Made by a program: the position numbers and the translations under genes
Assembly: GCA_041905795.1 (NCBI GenBank)
Contig: JAYRKL010000002.1
Location: forward strand, 193,531 to 257,530
Length of the DNA: 64,000 nt
Direction of reading: 5' to 3'
Source: SHVO01 sp041905795
Lineage (GTDB): Bacteria > Pseudomonadota > Alphaproteobacteria > Rhodospirillales > Rhodospirillaceae
Notes under the pieces: model-generated
Told to the model about the DNA's origin: nothing
Database searches by the model: none
The model's input: the letters and a program-made list of their open reading frames with translations, nothing else
Shown: piece by piece, positions 1 to 8,730 of the stretch
Position numbering within the stretch: position 1 is the stretch's first letter
Layout: the number at the start of each line of letters is the position of its first letter

Positions 1-82
1 ATTTCTGCGGCGCGTGCGGGCCGGTGGACGCCTGCGATTTGGACGCGTTCTGGATGCCCGGTTTTTTAGTCTCGGTGGTCAT
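1..82 (-). CDS. Partial protein of unknown function (5' end only)
   Basis: Only the first 27 codons lie in the window, read leftwards from an ATG at 80-82. The start is supported by a strong GGAGGAG ribosome site a few bases upstream (complement of about 90-97). The visible peptide begins MTTETKKPGIQNASK and is rich in Lys, Gln, Ser and Thr, so it is hydrophilic, with no signal peptide or recognisable motif. It is divergent from the cytochrome c gene that starts at 233, so the 150 bases between them probably hold both promoters. No function can be given. Confidence 0.6.
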   Translation of the reverse strand, partial: MTTETKKPGIQNASKSQASTGPHAPQK

Positions 83-232
83 GGCAAAGCTCCTCCCCCA
101 AGGTGCGGGCCAATCCTGACACCCCCGGGCGGCCTGTAACAGGGGAAGCTTTTGCAGAAATGCCCGGCGCCGGCGGTTCCAAAACCACCCGGCGGTGCTA
201 CATTTCCCGGCGCAATCTCTGGGGAGGGGTTC

Positions 233-1255
233 ATGAAAAGCCGTGTTTTATGGGCTGTCGCAGTTGCCTGCGCGGCAGGGAGTCCGGCCCTGGCCGCCGA
301 AGCTCCGGCTGTTCAGGGGCCGCCGCCTTGGGCCTGGGGTTTCACCACGCCGATGCCGGCCACCGTGCCGCCGGCGCCGCCCGCCGCCCCGCAGGCCGAG
401 CCCAAACCGGGCGAGCCCAAGCTCACGCTCGAGGGCTCCAAATTTTCCTTCAGCCGCACCGAAGTGAATCACCGGTATCGCCCGGCGGATTGGTTCCCCG
501 ACGAACACCCCAAGATGCCCGACGTCGTCGCCCATGGCCGCGCCGGCGCGAACCCGACCATCTACGCCTGTTCCCTGTGTCACATGCATTCGGGCAAGGG
601 CCGGCCGGAAAACGCCGCGGTCAGCGGCCTGCCCTACGACTACATCGTCCGCCAGCTCCAGGACTTCAAAGCCGGCCACCGCACCACCTCGGACGCGCGC
701 AAGACCAACACCGGCCTCATGGAAAGCTTCGCCAAGTCCTTGACCGACGCCGAGATGCACGAGGCGGCGGCCTATTTCTCGTCCATGCCGTCGACCCAGT
801 GGATCACGGTCAAGGAAAGCGCCTCGGTGCCCAAGACCCGCACCCAGGGCGGCGTGTTCTTCGTGCTGGAAGGCAAGGACGCGGGGACCGAGCAACTCGG
901 CAACCGCATCATCGAGACGCCGGTCTCCACCGAGGGCTTCGAACTACGTAATTCCCATACGGGATTCATCGCCTATGTGCCGCCGGGCAGCATCGCCAAG
1001 GGCAAGGCGCTGGTGACCACCGGCGGCGGCAAGACCACCGCCTGCACCATCTGCCACGGCGCCGACCTGCGCGGACTCGGCCCGGTTCCGCGGCTCGCCA
1101 ACCGCTCGCCCAGCTATGTGGTGCGCCAGCTCTATGACATGCAGCACGGCAATAGAATTGGGGCCTGGATGCCGATGATGGCGCCGGTGATCGAGAAACT
1201 GACGCCGGACGACCTTCTCAATATCGCCGCCTATCTCGCGTCGCTGGAGGCCTGA
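233..1255 (+). CDS. Secreted diheme cytochrome c
   Basis: Protein of 340 residues with a Sec signal peptide (MKSRVLWAVAVACAAGSPALAAE). Two CxxCH haem c sites are visible: CSLCH at residues 113-117 and CTICH at 271-275. Each is followed by the helix pattern seen in small soluble cytochromes c (SYVVRQLYDMQHGNR and ending LLNIAAYLAS). It therefore probably carries electrons in the periplasm. The ATG at 233 is preferred over in-frame upstream starts because it follows GGGGAGGGG and opens directly into the signal peptide. IorAB-type molybdenum hydroxylases often use a cytochrome c as electron acceptor and one lies 1.7 kb away, but it is on the other strand and the link is only inference. Confidence 0.88.
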   Translation: MKSRVLWAVAVACAAGSPALAAEAPAVQGPPPWAWGFTTPMPATVPPAPPAAPQAEPKPGEPKLTLEGSKFSFSRTEVNHRYRPADWFPDEHPKMPDVVAHGRAGANPTIYACSLCHMHSGKGRPENAAVSGLPYDYIVRQLQDFKAGHRTTSDARKTNTGLMESFAKSLTDAEMHEAAAYFSSMPSTQWITVKESASVPKTRTQGGVFFVLEGKDAGTEQLGNRIIETPVSTEGFELRNSHTGFIAYVPPGSIAKGKALVTTGGGKTTACTICHGADLRGLGPVPRLANRSPSYVVRQLYDMQHGNRIGAWMPMMAPVIEKLTPDDLLNIAAYLASLEA

Positions 1256-1339
1256 AACCTTCGTGCAAGGCTAAGGCAAAACGAAACCTGCTAAGATCAA
1301 CCGCCGCATTTCGCGGAACATCAATCCTGGGGAGATACC

Positions 1340-2194
1340 ATGAAGAAGACATTGGCCGCGAGCGCGGCGCTCGCGCTGGTTTTGGCGTTTGGCCAAGTGG
1401 CCCATGCTGCCGCGCCCGCCAACCTGGTCGAATTCGAAATGATGACCTGGCCGGAAGTGAAGGCGGCCATCGCCGCCGGCAAGACCACCGCCCTGGTTTA
1501 TACCGGCGGCACCGAACAGCGCGGCCCGCAGAACGTCAACGGCGGCCACACCCTGCTCGGCAAATACACCGTGAAGGCGATCGCCGAAAAGCTCGGCAAC
1601 GCCATCGCCATGCCGGTGCTCTCCTACACGCCGAACAACGCCAGCGCCGACCTGCCGGGCACGATTGGTCTCACGGGCGATATCCTGGCCCTGGTGATCG
1701 AGCGCATCGCCGAGCAGTCGATCCAGAGCGGTTTCAAGAACGTGGTGCTGATGGGCGACCACGGCGGCGGTCAGGGTCCGCTCGGCCCCAAGAATGTCTA
1801 TGACACGGTTGCCAAGAAACTCGACGCCAAATACGCGCCGCAAGGCATCCACGTCTATTACTGCGATCAGGTCTACGCTCCGGCCAACGCCGAGTTCGAC
1901 CGCATCACGGTGGCCAAGGGTCTGCCGCTCGGCGCCCATGCCGGCATCTCCGATACCTCGGAAATGATGTATCTGGAAAAGGGCCACGGCGACGACTGGG
2001 TGCGCAAGGACGAACTCAAGAACGCCGTCGGGATTCCGCTGACCCCGGACGGCAAGCCGGCCGGCGACGGCCCCAAGAACGGCATCATGGGCGACGCCCG
2101 CCCCTCGACCGTCGAACTCGGCAAGCTGATGTTCGACACCAAGGTCGCCTACGCGGTGAAGCAGATCCAGACCTTCATCCCGCCGAAGAAGTAA
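1340..2194 (+). CDS. Secreted creatininase-family amidohydrolase
   Basis: Protein of 284 residues with a signal peptide ending near AHA. It matches the creatininase fold: TGGTEQRGPQNVNGGHT resembles the family's GS-x-EQHGPHLPxGTD metal-binding segment, and MGDHGGGQGP matches the NGHGGN segment. Family members are metal-dependent amidohydrolases acting on cyclic or linear amides. Most are cytoplasmic, so the export signal is notable. The consensus Glu (EQ) and the later Glu/His are present, but the H of EQHG is R here and the D of the GTD segment is H, so creatininine hydrolysis itself should not be assumed. RBS GGGGAG precedes the ATG. A strong terminator follows at 2219. Confidence 0.8.
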   Translation: MKKTLAASAALALVLAFGQVAHAAAPANLVEFEMMTWPEVKAAIAAGKTTALVYTGGTEQRGPQNVNGGHTLLGKYTVKAIAEKLGNAIAMPVLSYTPNNASADLPGTIGLTGDILALVIERIAEQSIQSGFKNVVLMGDHGGGQGPLGPKNVYDTVAKKLDAKYAPQGIHVYYCDQVYAPANAEFDRITVAKGLPLGAHAGISDTSEMMYLEKGHGDDWVRKDELKNAVGIPLTPDGKPAGDGPKNGIMGDARPSTVELGKLMFDTKVAYAVKQIQTFIPPKK

Positions 2195-2218
2195 GCGGCG
2201 AGGTTCCAGAAGCGAAAA

Positions 2219-2248
2219 CGCCCCGGAGCGATCCGGGGCGTTTTTTTT
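2219..2248 (+). terminator. Rho-independent terminator
   Basis: A 9-bp perfect stem (CGCCCCGGA / TCCGGGGCG) with a GCGA loop is followed by eight T residues. It ends the creatininase-family transcript. Confidence 0.9.
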
Positions 2249-2298
2249 ATTTCTCCGGTGTATAATCGCGCCCTGTCCTCAGAAAGAGGAGAGAGGTC

Positions 2299-2706
2299 AT
2301 GACAGAAGCAGCCGATCTCGGCGCGTTGCAAAGCGCCGTGCAAAAAGTCGAACGCGCGGTCCGGGAAAACGCCCAGGCGCTCCAGGCCGACATCGCCGCT
2401 AAAGCGGAAGCGAAAAAACACCGCAGCTTCATCGACGATCTGGAAGACAAGGTGATGGCGCAAACCGCCGTCGTCGCCGCCGCGTCCGGCACGCCCGAAC
2501 AGGCGCGCGAGATGGTGGCCAAGGCCCGCTCGAAAGCCATGCGCGCGGCTGCCGAGGGGGCGGACACCGGCGCGCTGGATGCCATGGTGTTCCAGATGCA
2601 GCATCTCGCCAAGATCGCCGAGGAGAACCGCGAGCGCGAACGGCGCGGCGGCGCGGACCGGAGTGCGTTTGCGATTCCGTTCGTGGCGGCGATTGGGAGC
2701 GTCTAG
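2299..2706 (+). CDS. Small coiled-coil protein of unknown function
   Basis: Protein of 135 residues, charged and alanine-rich. It is predicted by eye to be mostly helical with heptad-like stretches (LQSAVQKVERAVRENAQALQ; LAKIAEENRERERRG). There is no signal peptide or membrane segment and no catalytic motif. A GAGGAGAGAGG ribosome site precedes the ATG, and a TATAAT-like box sits at 2260-2265, between the preceding terminator and the start, so the gene probably has its own promoter. It could be a structural or scaffold protein. I do not recognise the family. Confidence 0.7.
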   Translation: MTEAADLGALQSAVQKVERAVRENAQALQADIAAKAEAKKHRSFIDDLEDKVMAQTAVVAAASGTPEQAREMVAKARSKAMRAAAEGADTGALDAMVFQMQHLAKIAEENRERERRGGADRSAFAIPFVAAIGSV

Positions 2707-2713
2707 ACTCCGA

Positions 2714-2859
2714 CTGTCATCACCCGCTTTATGCGGGTGATCCATGCTTCACCGAACTCAGATCAGAAGGCTTTGTACTCTGGTGCATGGATTGCCCGGT
2801 CGCGCCGAAGGCGCGCGTCATCTAATGGCGGCCTTAGGCCGCCGGCCGGGCAATGACAG
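2714..2859. repeat. Dispersed double-hairpin repeat (CTGTCAT...ATGACAG), copy A
   Basis: Begins CTGTCAT and ends ATGACAG. Inside are a first hairpin (CACCCGC tttat GCGGGTG), then ATCCATG and its complement CATGGAT, then a second hairpin beginning TTGCCCGG and ending CCGGGCAA. The second hairpin carries extra palindromic sequence (CGCGCC...GGCGCG and GGCGGCC...GGCCGCC). The architecture matches the copy at 55371-55460. Confidence 0.7.
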
Positions 2860-2872
2860 AAAAGGAAAAGAA

Positions 2873-2902
2873 AAACGGCCGCGAAGTGCTTCGCGGCCGT
2901 TT
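2873..2902. terminator. Bidirectional terminator
   Basis: A perfect stem of about 14 bp (AAACGGCCGCGAAG pairing with CTTCGCGGCCGTTT) with a 2-base gap in the loop centre lies between the convergent 2299 and molybdenum hydroxylase genes. An A-run on the left and T-rich right flank allow termination in both directions. Confidence 0.85.
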
Positions 2903-2924
2903 GTTTCTCGGTCTCAAACCAGTA

Positions 2925-5186
2925 TCAGGTCGTGAGCCCGGCCTGACGCAGCGGCATGGAGCGCAGGCGACGGCCGCTGGCGGCATAGACGGCGTTGGCA
3001 ATCGCCGGCATCGCCGGGGGCAGGGCGGGTTCGCCCAGGCCGGTGGGTACGTTGTCCGACTGGATGAAGTGGACGTCCACTTGCGGCGCGTCCTTCATGC
3101 GCAGGATCGGGTACTCGGTGAAATTACCCTCAATCACGCGGCCGTTCTCGATGTTGACCATGAGATTCATCATGGTGGAGACGCCGTCCACCGCCGCGCC
3201 CTGGCACTGGTTTATGGCGCCGCTCATGTTGATGATGGGGCCGATGTCGGCGGCCACCGTCAGCTTGTGCACGGTGATCTTGTTGTTGGCGTCGACGCTG
3301 ACTTCGGCGATCTCGGCGACGTGGCCGGCGTGGCTGAAGTGGAAGCCGAAACCGAGGCCGCGGCCCTTGGGCATGGGTTTACCCCAGCCGGACTTGTCGC
3401 GCGCCAGTTTCACGACATCGGCGGCGCGGCCGGTGTTGAGGGCGGCGATGGTCTTCGGCGGCAGGTGCTGCGGTTCGCCCAGGATCTCGAGGAAGAACTC
3501 GATATGATCGCGGCCCGCGGCCACGGCCAGTTCGTTGATGAACGACTGCACCGCGAACGCAATGCCATTCGAGCGCGGCGCGCGCCAGGCGCCGCACGGC
3601 GTCATCAGCGGCAGCATCGTCTGGCTGGTCTCGGCGGCGGCCAACAGCGGCTGCGGGAACTCGTTGTCGGGGAAGTTTCCGCCGGTCACCGGGGTCTTGC
3701 CGTCGGCGGAGAAGGTGATGAAGTGGTTGGACCAGCCAATGAGTTTGCCCTTGGCGTCCAGGGCGCCGCGCAGGTTATGGAACCCGCCGACCCGATAGAA
3801 GTCGTGGCGCATGTCGTCTTCGCGCGTCCAGGTGAGCTTGATGGGCACGCCCGGCATGCGGCTCGCAATGGCGGCGGCCTCGCAGGCCGGGTCATTGACC
3901 AGGCGGCGGCCGAAACCGCCGCCGGCGCGGGTCTGATGCAGGGTGCACTGGGCTTCCTTGAGGCCCAGGAGCTTGGCCACCTGGGTCTTGGCGCGGTCCG
4001 AGGTCTGGCTCGGAATCCACATTTCGAGTGAGTCGCCCTTATACCAGGCGGTGGTGTTTTGCGGCTCGAGGGTGGCGTGCGGCACGAACGGATAGCTGTA
4101 GAACGCCTCCACCGTCTTGGCCGCGCCCTTGAAGGCGCCTTCGACATCGCCCTTGGTGAAGACCACGGTGTCGCCGCGCTTGGCCGCGATTTCGTGGGCC
4201 TTGGTGACGGCCTTGGTCCAGCTGTCCTTGGAGGCCTTGGTCTCGTCCCACTTGATCTGCAGCGCGGCCTTGGCGCGGAACGCGGCCCAGGTGGAGTCGG
4301 CGACGATCGCCACGCCGGGCATCACTTCGCTGACCACGCCGTTGCCTTCGATGATGAAGGCGTCTTTCACGCCCGGCAGGGTCTTGATGTAGTCGAGGTT
4401 GGCCGAGGCCACCTTGCCGCCCACGGCCGGGCATTTTTCATAGGCCGCGTACAGCATGCCCGGCAGTTTCACGTCGATGCCGAACAAGGGCTTGCCGGTG
4501 ACCACTTCCAGGTTCTCGACACCGGTGTAGTGCTTACCGAGCAGCCGGTACTGGTCGCGGGTCTTGTAGGGCACCTTGGCTGGGTCCGGCACCGGCAGGG
4601 CGGCGGCCTTCATGGCCAGTTCGCCGTACTTCAGTTTCCGGCCCGAGGCGCTGTGGATCACGGCGCTGTCCTGGGCGGTGAGTTCGGACTCCTTCACGCC
4701 CCACTGCCTGGCGGCGGCGGACACAAGCATGGCGCGCGCCACGCCGCCGGCCTTGCGCAGTTGGTCCCAGTTGGCGGGGATCGAAGTTGAACCACCGGCG
4801 CTCTGGCGGCCGTAGATGTCGGGCATGATCAGGGCCTGCTCGACCTTCACGTCGCTCCAGGCGGCGTCGAGTTCTTCGGCGATGATCAGCGGGAAGGCGG
4901 TCTTGATGCCCTGACCGATCTCGGGGCCCTTGCAGATGATGGTGATGACGCCGTCCGGCGCGATGCGCACGAAGGAATTCGGCACGAACTCTTTTGCTGC
5001 TGCTGCGGCTTCTGCGATCTTCGGGTTGACCGCGAAGGCGATCACCAGCCCGGCGCCGGCGGCAGCCGAGAGCTTGAAGAAGCCGCGGCGCGAGAAGTCC
5101 TGCGCCTTCTTGGGCGTAAACGCCTCGAACTCCGCCATCACGGCGGCGAAATAGGAGTCTGCGCTCTGGTGTGTCACGGCGTTCAT
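2925..5186 (-). CDS. Molybdenum hydroxylase large subunit (IorB/xanthine-oxidase-like), Tat-exported
   Basis: Protein of 753 residues. The N-terminal FSRRGFFKLSAAAGAG is a twin-arginine signal, so the folded enzyme probably goes to the periplasm. The body matches the molybdopterin-cytosine-dinucleotide subunit of the isoquinoline 1-oxidoreductase branch: GPEIGQGIKTAFPLI, QTRAGGGFGRRLVND, and a terminal TGLGEPALPPAMPAIANAV that contains the GE segment near the active-site Glu. Such enzymes hydroxylate N-heterocycles or oxidise aldehydes; the substrate cannot be read from sequence. The start at 5186 overlaps the stop of the small subunit (ATGA), so the two are translationally coupled. Earlier in-frame starts would read through the small-subunit gene. 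Confidence 0.9.
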   Translation of the reverse strand: MNAVTHQSADSYFAAVMAEFEAFTPKKAQDFSRRGFFKLSAAAGAGLVIAFAVNPKIAEAAAAAKEFVPNSFVRIAPDGVITIICKGPEIGQGIKTAFPLIIAEELDAAWSDVKVEQALIMPDIYGRQSAGGSTSIPANWDQLRKAGGVARAMLVSAAARQWGVKESELTAQDSAVIHSASGRKLKYGELAMKAAALPVPDPAKVPYKTRDQYRLLGKHYTGVENLEVVTGKPLFGIDVKLPGMLYAAYEKCPAVGGKVASANLDYIKTLPGVKDAFIIEGNGVVSEVMPGVAIVADSTWAAFRAKAALQIKWDETKASKDSWTKAVTKAHEIAAKRGDTVVFTKGDVEGAFKGAAKTVEAFYSYPFVPHATLEPQNTTAWYKGDSLEMWIPSQTSDRAKTQVAKLLGLKEAQCTLHQTRAGGGFGRRLVNDPACEAAAIASRMPGVPIKLTWTREDDMRHDFYRVGGFHNLRGALDAKGKLIGWSNHFITFSADGKTPVTGGNFPDNEFPQPLLAAAETSQTMLPLMTPCGAWRAPRSNGIAFAVQSFINELAVAAGRDHIEFFLEILGEPQHLPPKTIAALNTGRAADVVKLARDKSGWGKPMPKGRGLGFGFHFSHAGHVAEIAEVSVDANNKITVHKLTVAADIGPIINMSGAINQCQGAAVDGVSTMMNLMVNIENGRVIEGNFTEYPILRMKDAPQVDVHFIQSDNVPTGLGEPALPPAMPAIANAVYAASGRRLRSMPLRQAGLTT

Positions 5187-5650
5187 GCTGCGCCTCCCTT
5201 GTCGGCGGCGTCGTGGATGGCCTTGCGGATGCGCACATAGGTGCCGCAGCGGCACAGGTTGCCGGTCATGGCGTCGTCGATCTCGGCGTCCGTGGGCTTG
5301 GGCTTGCGGACCAGCAGGGCGGCGGCGGTCATGATCTGCCCGGCCTGGCAGTAGCCGCACTGGGCGACGTCATTGTCGATCCAGGCCTGCTGCAGCGGAT
5401 GCAGCTTGCCGTCCTTGGCCAGGCCTTCGATGGTGGTGATCTCCTGGCCGGCGATGCTGCCCACCGGCGTCGAGCAGGCGCGGATCGGCTGGCCGTTGAG
5501 ATGCACGGTGCAGGCGCCGCACTGGGCGATGCCGCAACCGTACTTGGCGCCAACCAGATCGAGGCTGTCGCGAAGGACCCAGAGCAGGGGCGTGGACGGG
5601 TCGATCTGGCTCAGATCGTGCGTCGTCCCATTGATGGTGACGGTGGCCAT
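5183..5650 (-). CDS. Molybdenum hydroxylase small subunit, 2Fe-2S (IorA-like)
   Basis: Protein of 155 residues with the two-domain layout of this subunit. An N-terminal plant-type ferredoxin domain holds CGIAQCGACTVHLNG plus a later Cys (RACST). A C-terminal helical domain holds CGYCQAGQI and CRCGTY. Eight cysteines in this order bind two 2Fe-2S clusters that pass electrons from the molybdenum site of the large subunit. The start at MATVTING is chosen because GGGAG lies eight bases upstream and family proteins begin here; the longer reading to 5758 adds a low-complexity stretch. It is first in a two-gene operon with the large subunit. It has no signal of its own, so it is presumably exported with the Tat partner. 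Confidence 0.93.
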   Translation of the reverse strand: MATVTINGTTHDLSQIDPSTPLLWVLRDSLDLVGAKYGCGIAQCGACTVHLNGQPIRACSTPVGSIAGQEITTIEGLAKDGKLHPLQQAWIDNDVAQCGYCQAGQIMTAAALLVRKPKPTDAEIDDAMTGNLCRCGTYVRIRKAIHDAADKGGAA

Positions 5651-5773
5651 GGTCGTGCTTCTCCCGGGCGGTGAGCGCCACGCCGCCGGGGTGCCCCAGG
5701 CGGCAGGACCGTGAAGGGGCGAGGATAACTCAGAACCAGGGGCATAGGGGAGCCCCAACGGCCCCGGAATCCG

Positions 5774-5807
5774 CCGTCATTCCCAGGCCCGGAGGCTGGA
5801 ATGACGG
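5774..5807. repeat. GTCATTCC palindromic repeat, copy D
   Basis: CCGTCATTCC pairs with GGAATGACGG, with the loop CAGGCCCGGAGGCT, and TTTTT follows. It resembles a terminator, but no rightward gene precedes it, so a dispersed repeat is more likely. It lies in the 297-base gap between the molybdenum hydroxylase and the amidase; I see nothing else clear there. Confidence 0.5.
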
Positions 5808-5947
5808 GTTTTTGTGGTTACGCGGCGATCAAATATTTGAACGCGTGCCTCGCGGAGCCCTCTCCAGTGGAGGGCCAACGCGAGGTGCTCGCAAAGGTTC
5901 CGGTCCCGCTGTTAGACTGGCGTTATGGGAGATCACCGGGGGACTTC

Positions 5948-7534
5948 ATGCGTCACACCGCATTCATTCTCGGCGCGGCCGCTTTAGCGCTCGCGTCCTG
6001 CTCACCGCCACGGAACGCCGCCATGTCCACCACCGACCTGTCCTCCATCGAAAAGTCCGTGGTGGAAGTGTCGCTCGCCGACACCGCGGCCGCGCTCGGC
6101 TCCGGAAAAACCACCTCGGTCGCGCTGACGCAGAGTTATCTCGCGCGCATCAAAGCGGTGGATCCAAAACTCAAGAGCGTGCTGGCGGTGAATCCCCAGG
6201 CGCTGGAGCAGGCCAAGGCCGCCGACGCGCGCCGGGCGGCGAAGCAGACCAAAGGCCCGCTCGACGGCGTACCGATCCTGATCAAGGATAACATCGACGT
6301 CGCCGGCATGCCCAACACCGGCGGCTCGCTGGCCTTGGCCGCCAATATCCCGGCCAAGGATGCGCCCTTGGTGGCGCGCCTGATCGACGGCGGCGCGGTG
6401 ATCCTCGGCAAGACCAATCTCTCGGAATGGGCGAACATCCGTTCAAGCCACTCCTCGAGCGGCTGGAGCGGTGCCGGCGGCCTGACCAAGAACCCCTATG
6501 CCCTGGACCGCTCGGCTTGCGGTTCCAGTTCCGGCTCGGGCGCGTCCATCGCCGCCAGCCTCGCGCCGGCGGCCATCGGCACCGAAACCGACGGCTCCAT
6601 CACCTGCCCGGCCTCGATCAACGGCCTGGTCGGCATCAAGCCGACGGTGGGCCTGGTGTCGCGCACCGGCGTGATTCCCATCAGCCACAGCCAGGACACC
6701 GCCGGCCCCATGACCCGCGATGTGCGGGATACCGCCATCGTGCTGTCGGTGATCGCCGGGGCGGATGCGGCCGACGCCGCCACCGCCGAGGCCGACGCCC
6801 ACAAGACCGACTACGCCGCCGGCCTGAAGCCGGACGCCCTCAAGGGCGCGCGGCTCGGCGTCATGCGCTTCGCCAAGGATTTCCGGCCCCAGACCCTCGC
6901 CCAGTTCAACAAGGCGCTGGAGGTGCTGAAAGCCCAGGGCGCCGAGCTGGTGGACATCAACGAGTTCAACATGCAGCCGATCGGCGAGGGCCGGCTCAAT
7001 GTGCTGCTGACCGAGCTGAAGGTCGATCTCAACGCCTATCTTGCGGGCGCCAATCCCAATGTCAAAACCCGCACGCTCGCCGATCTGATCGCCTTCAACA
7101 AACAGGAGCCGCGCGAACTCGCCTACTTCGGCCAGGAGTTCTTCGAGACCGCCGAAGCCACCGGCGGCCTCTCCGATCCGGCCTATGTCGCCGCCCACGA
7201 CAACGGCAAGCGTGCCGCCGGACCCGACGGCATCGACCGCCTGCTGAAAGAGAACAACCTGGTGGCGCTGCTCTCGCCCACCAACGACCCCACCTGGCTG
7301 ATCGACCTGGTGAACGGCGACAACTTCGGCGGTGCTGCCTCGACCATCCCGGCGGTGGCGGGCTATCCGCACCTGACCGTGCCCATGGGCGATGTCAGCG
7401 GCCTGCCGGTCGGCATCTCCTTCATCGGTCCGGCCTGGTCCGAACAACTGCTGCTGTCGTTGGGCTATGCCTACGAACAGGCCAGCAAGGCGCGCAAACC
7501 GCCGGCCTATCCCGCCACGCTGCCGTTGCCGTAG
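5948..7534 (+). CDS. Lipoprotein amidase (amidase signature family)
   Basis: Protein of 528 residues. The N-terminus has a lipobox (ALALASCSPP), so it is probably tethered to a periplasmic membrane face. The Ser-cisSer-Lys triad of the amidase signature family is complete: Lys113 in PILIKDNID, cis-Ser194 in CGSSSGSG, and nucleophile Ser217 in TETDGSIT. The enzyme hydrolyses an amide bond; the substrate is unknown. The ATG at 5948 opens straight into the signal and follows GGGGGAC; longer readings start in the repeat region. A paralogue with the same architecture lies at 46305-47855. The MFS transporter starts six bases after its stop, so the two are probably co-transcribed and the transporter may handle the amide or its product. 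Confidence 0.92.
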   Translation: MRHTAFILGAAALALASCSPPRNAAMSTTDLSSIEKSVVEVSLADTAAALGSGKTTSVALTQSYLARIKAVDPKLKSVLAVNPQALEQAKAADARRAAKQTKGPLDGVPILIKDNIDVAGMPNTGGSLALAANIPAKDAPLVARLIDGGAVILGKTNLSEWANIRSSHSSSGWSGAGGLTKNPYALDRSACGSSSGSGASIAASLAPAAIGTETDGSITCPASINGLVGIKPTVGLVSRTGVIPISHSQDTAGPMTRDVRDTAIVLSVIAGADAADAATAEADAHKTDYAAGLKPDALKGARLGVMRFAKDFRPQTLAQFNKALEVLKAQGAELVDINEFNMQPIGEGRLNVLLTELKVDLNAYLAGANPNVKTRTLADLIAFNKQEPRELAYFGQEFFETAEATGGLSDPAYVAAHDNGKRAAGPDGIDRLLKENNLVALLSPTNDPTWLIDLVNGDNFGGAASTIPAVAGYPHLTVPMGDVSGLPVGISFIGPAWSEQLLLSLGYAYEQASKARKPPAYPATLPLP

Positions 7535-7540
7535 GCGCAG

Positions 7541-8719
7541 ATGAATAAACCTGAGACCGTCATCAATTACGTCAACGCGGCGCACTTCATCGATCACTAC
7601 GCCATGCTGGTATTCCCGGCGGCGCTGATCGTGATGGGCCCGGCGCTGGGCTACGGCTACGGCGAACTGCTGCCCTACGGCACGCCCGGCTTCATCGCCT
7701 TCGGCGCCGGCTCGCTGGTGACCGGCTGGCTGGGCGATGTCTGGAGCCGGCGGCACATGATGGTGCTGTTCTTCATCGGTATCGGTCTTGCCATGATCGC
7801 CACCGGCTTCGCCCAGACGCCGCTGCAGATCGGTCTCGGCGTGTTCGTGATCGGCATGTTCGCTGCCATCTATCATCCGGTCGGCACCGCCATGATCGTG
7901 GCTTACGCGCCCAAGCTCGGACGCGAGATCGGCATAAATGGAGTCTTCGGCAATATCGGAGTGGCCAGCTCGGCGCTGGTCACCGGCGCGCTCAGCCAGT
8001 TCTTCGGCTGGCGCGCGGCCTTCGTCGCGCCCGGCCTGATTGCGATTATCGCCGGCGTCCTGTTCGCCATGAATGTCGTCCACGAAGACCGCAAGGGCCA
8101 CAAAGCCGGCACCGCGCCGGTGCGCATCGCCCGCGAGGACATGTGGAAGGTGATCGCCGCCCTGGTGCTGACGGTGATCGCCAGTTCCACCTCCTTCAAC
8201 ACCGTGACCGTGGCGCTGCCCAAGCTGTTCGCCGAACGGCTGGCCGATCTCACCGCCAGCCCGGCGCTGCTCGGGCTGATCGCCGCCTGCGTCTACCTGT
8301 TCGGCGCGGCGTCGCAATACACCGTGGGCACACTCATCGACCGCCACGGCCTCAAGGCCGTGTTCCTGCCGCTGTGCTTCCTGTCCATGCCGGTCCTCTA
8401 CCTGGCCGCCATCACCTCCGGCCCGGCGCTGCTGCCTATCTCCGTGGTGCTGATCATCGCCATCTTCGGCCAGGTCACCATCAACGACGCCATGGTCGGC
8501 AAGTACACCACCGACAAATGGCGCTCCACCGCCTATTCCGTGCGCTATTTCATCGGTTTCACGGCCGCCGGCGCGTCGGTGGCCATGATCGCGGCCATGC
8601 ACGAAAGCGGCGGCTTCGCCCTCACCTTCAAAGTGCTCGCCGCCTTGAGTATCCTGGTCATCGCCGGCGGGCTGATCTTCCCCGCCGAAAAATCAGAGGC
8701 GCCCGCCGCCGCCGAATAA
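7541..8719 (+). CDS. MFS transporter
   Basis: Protein of 392 residues with about twelve hydrophobic segments. Between segments 2 and 3 it has GWLGDVWSRRHMMVLFF, the MFS motif A region (G-x-x-x-D-R-x-x-R-R). It is a 12-TM secondary carrier in the inner membrane. It follows the amidase by six bases, and the small secreted protein at 8731 follows by eleven, suggesting an amidase-transporter-secreted protein operon. The cargo may be a product of amide hydrolysis, but that is inference from position only. Confidence 0.88.
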   Translation: MNKPETVINYVNAAHFIDHYAMLVFPAALIVMGPALGYGYGELLPYGTPGFIAFGAGSLVTGWLGDVWSRRHMMVLFFIGIGLAMIATGFAQTPLQIGLGVFVIGMFAAIYHPVGTAMIVAYAPKLGREIGINGVFGNIGVASSALVTGALSQFFGWRAAFVAPGLIAIIAGVLFAMNVVHEDRKGHKAGTAPVRIAREDMWKVIAALVLTVIASSTSFNTVTVALPKLFAERLADLTASPALLGLIAACVYLFGAASQYTVGTLIDRHGLKAVFLPLCFLSMPVLYLAAITSGPALLPISVVLIIAIFGQVTINDAMVGKYTTDKWRSTAYSVRYFIGFTAAGASVAMIAAMHESGGFALTFKVLAALSILVIAGGLIFPAEKSEAPAAAE

Positions 8720-8730
8720 GGGAGGCTTGA

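Noticed and set aside
5774..5813. Terminator before the first amidase
   Set aside because: It has a stem and T-run, but no rightward gene lies upstream and it carries the GTCAT ends of the dispersed repeat, so it is listed as a repeat.
6443..8602. 719-codon open frame on the minus strand
   Set aside because: Antisense to the amidase and MFS genes, both with intact motifs. The product is rich in H, R, G and Q with no fold.
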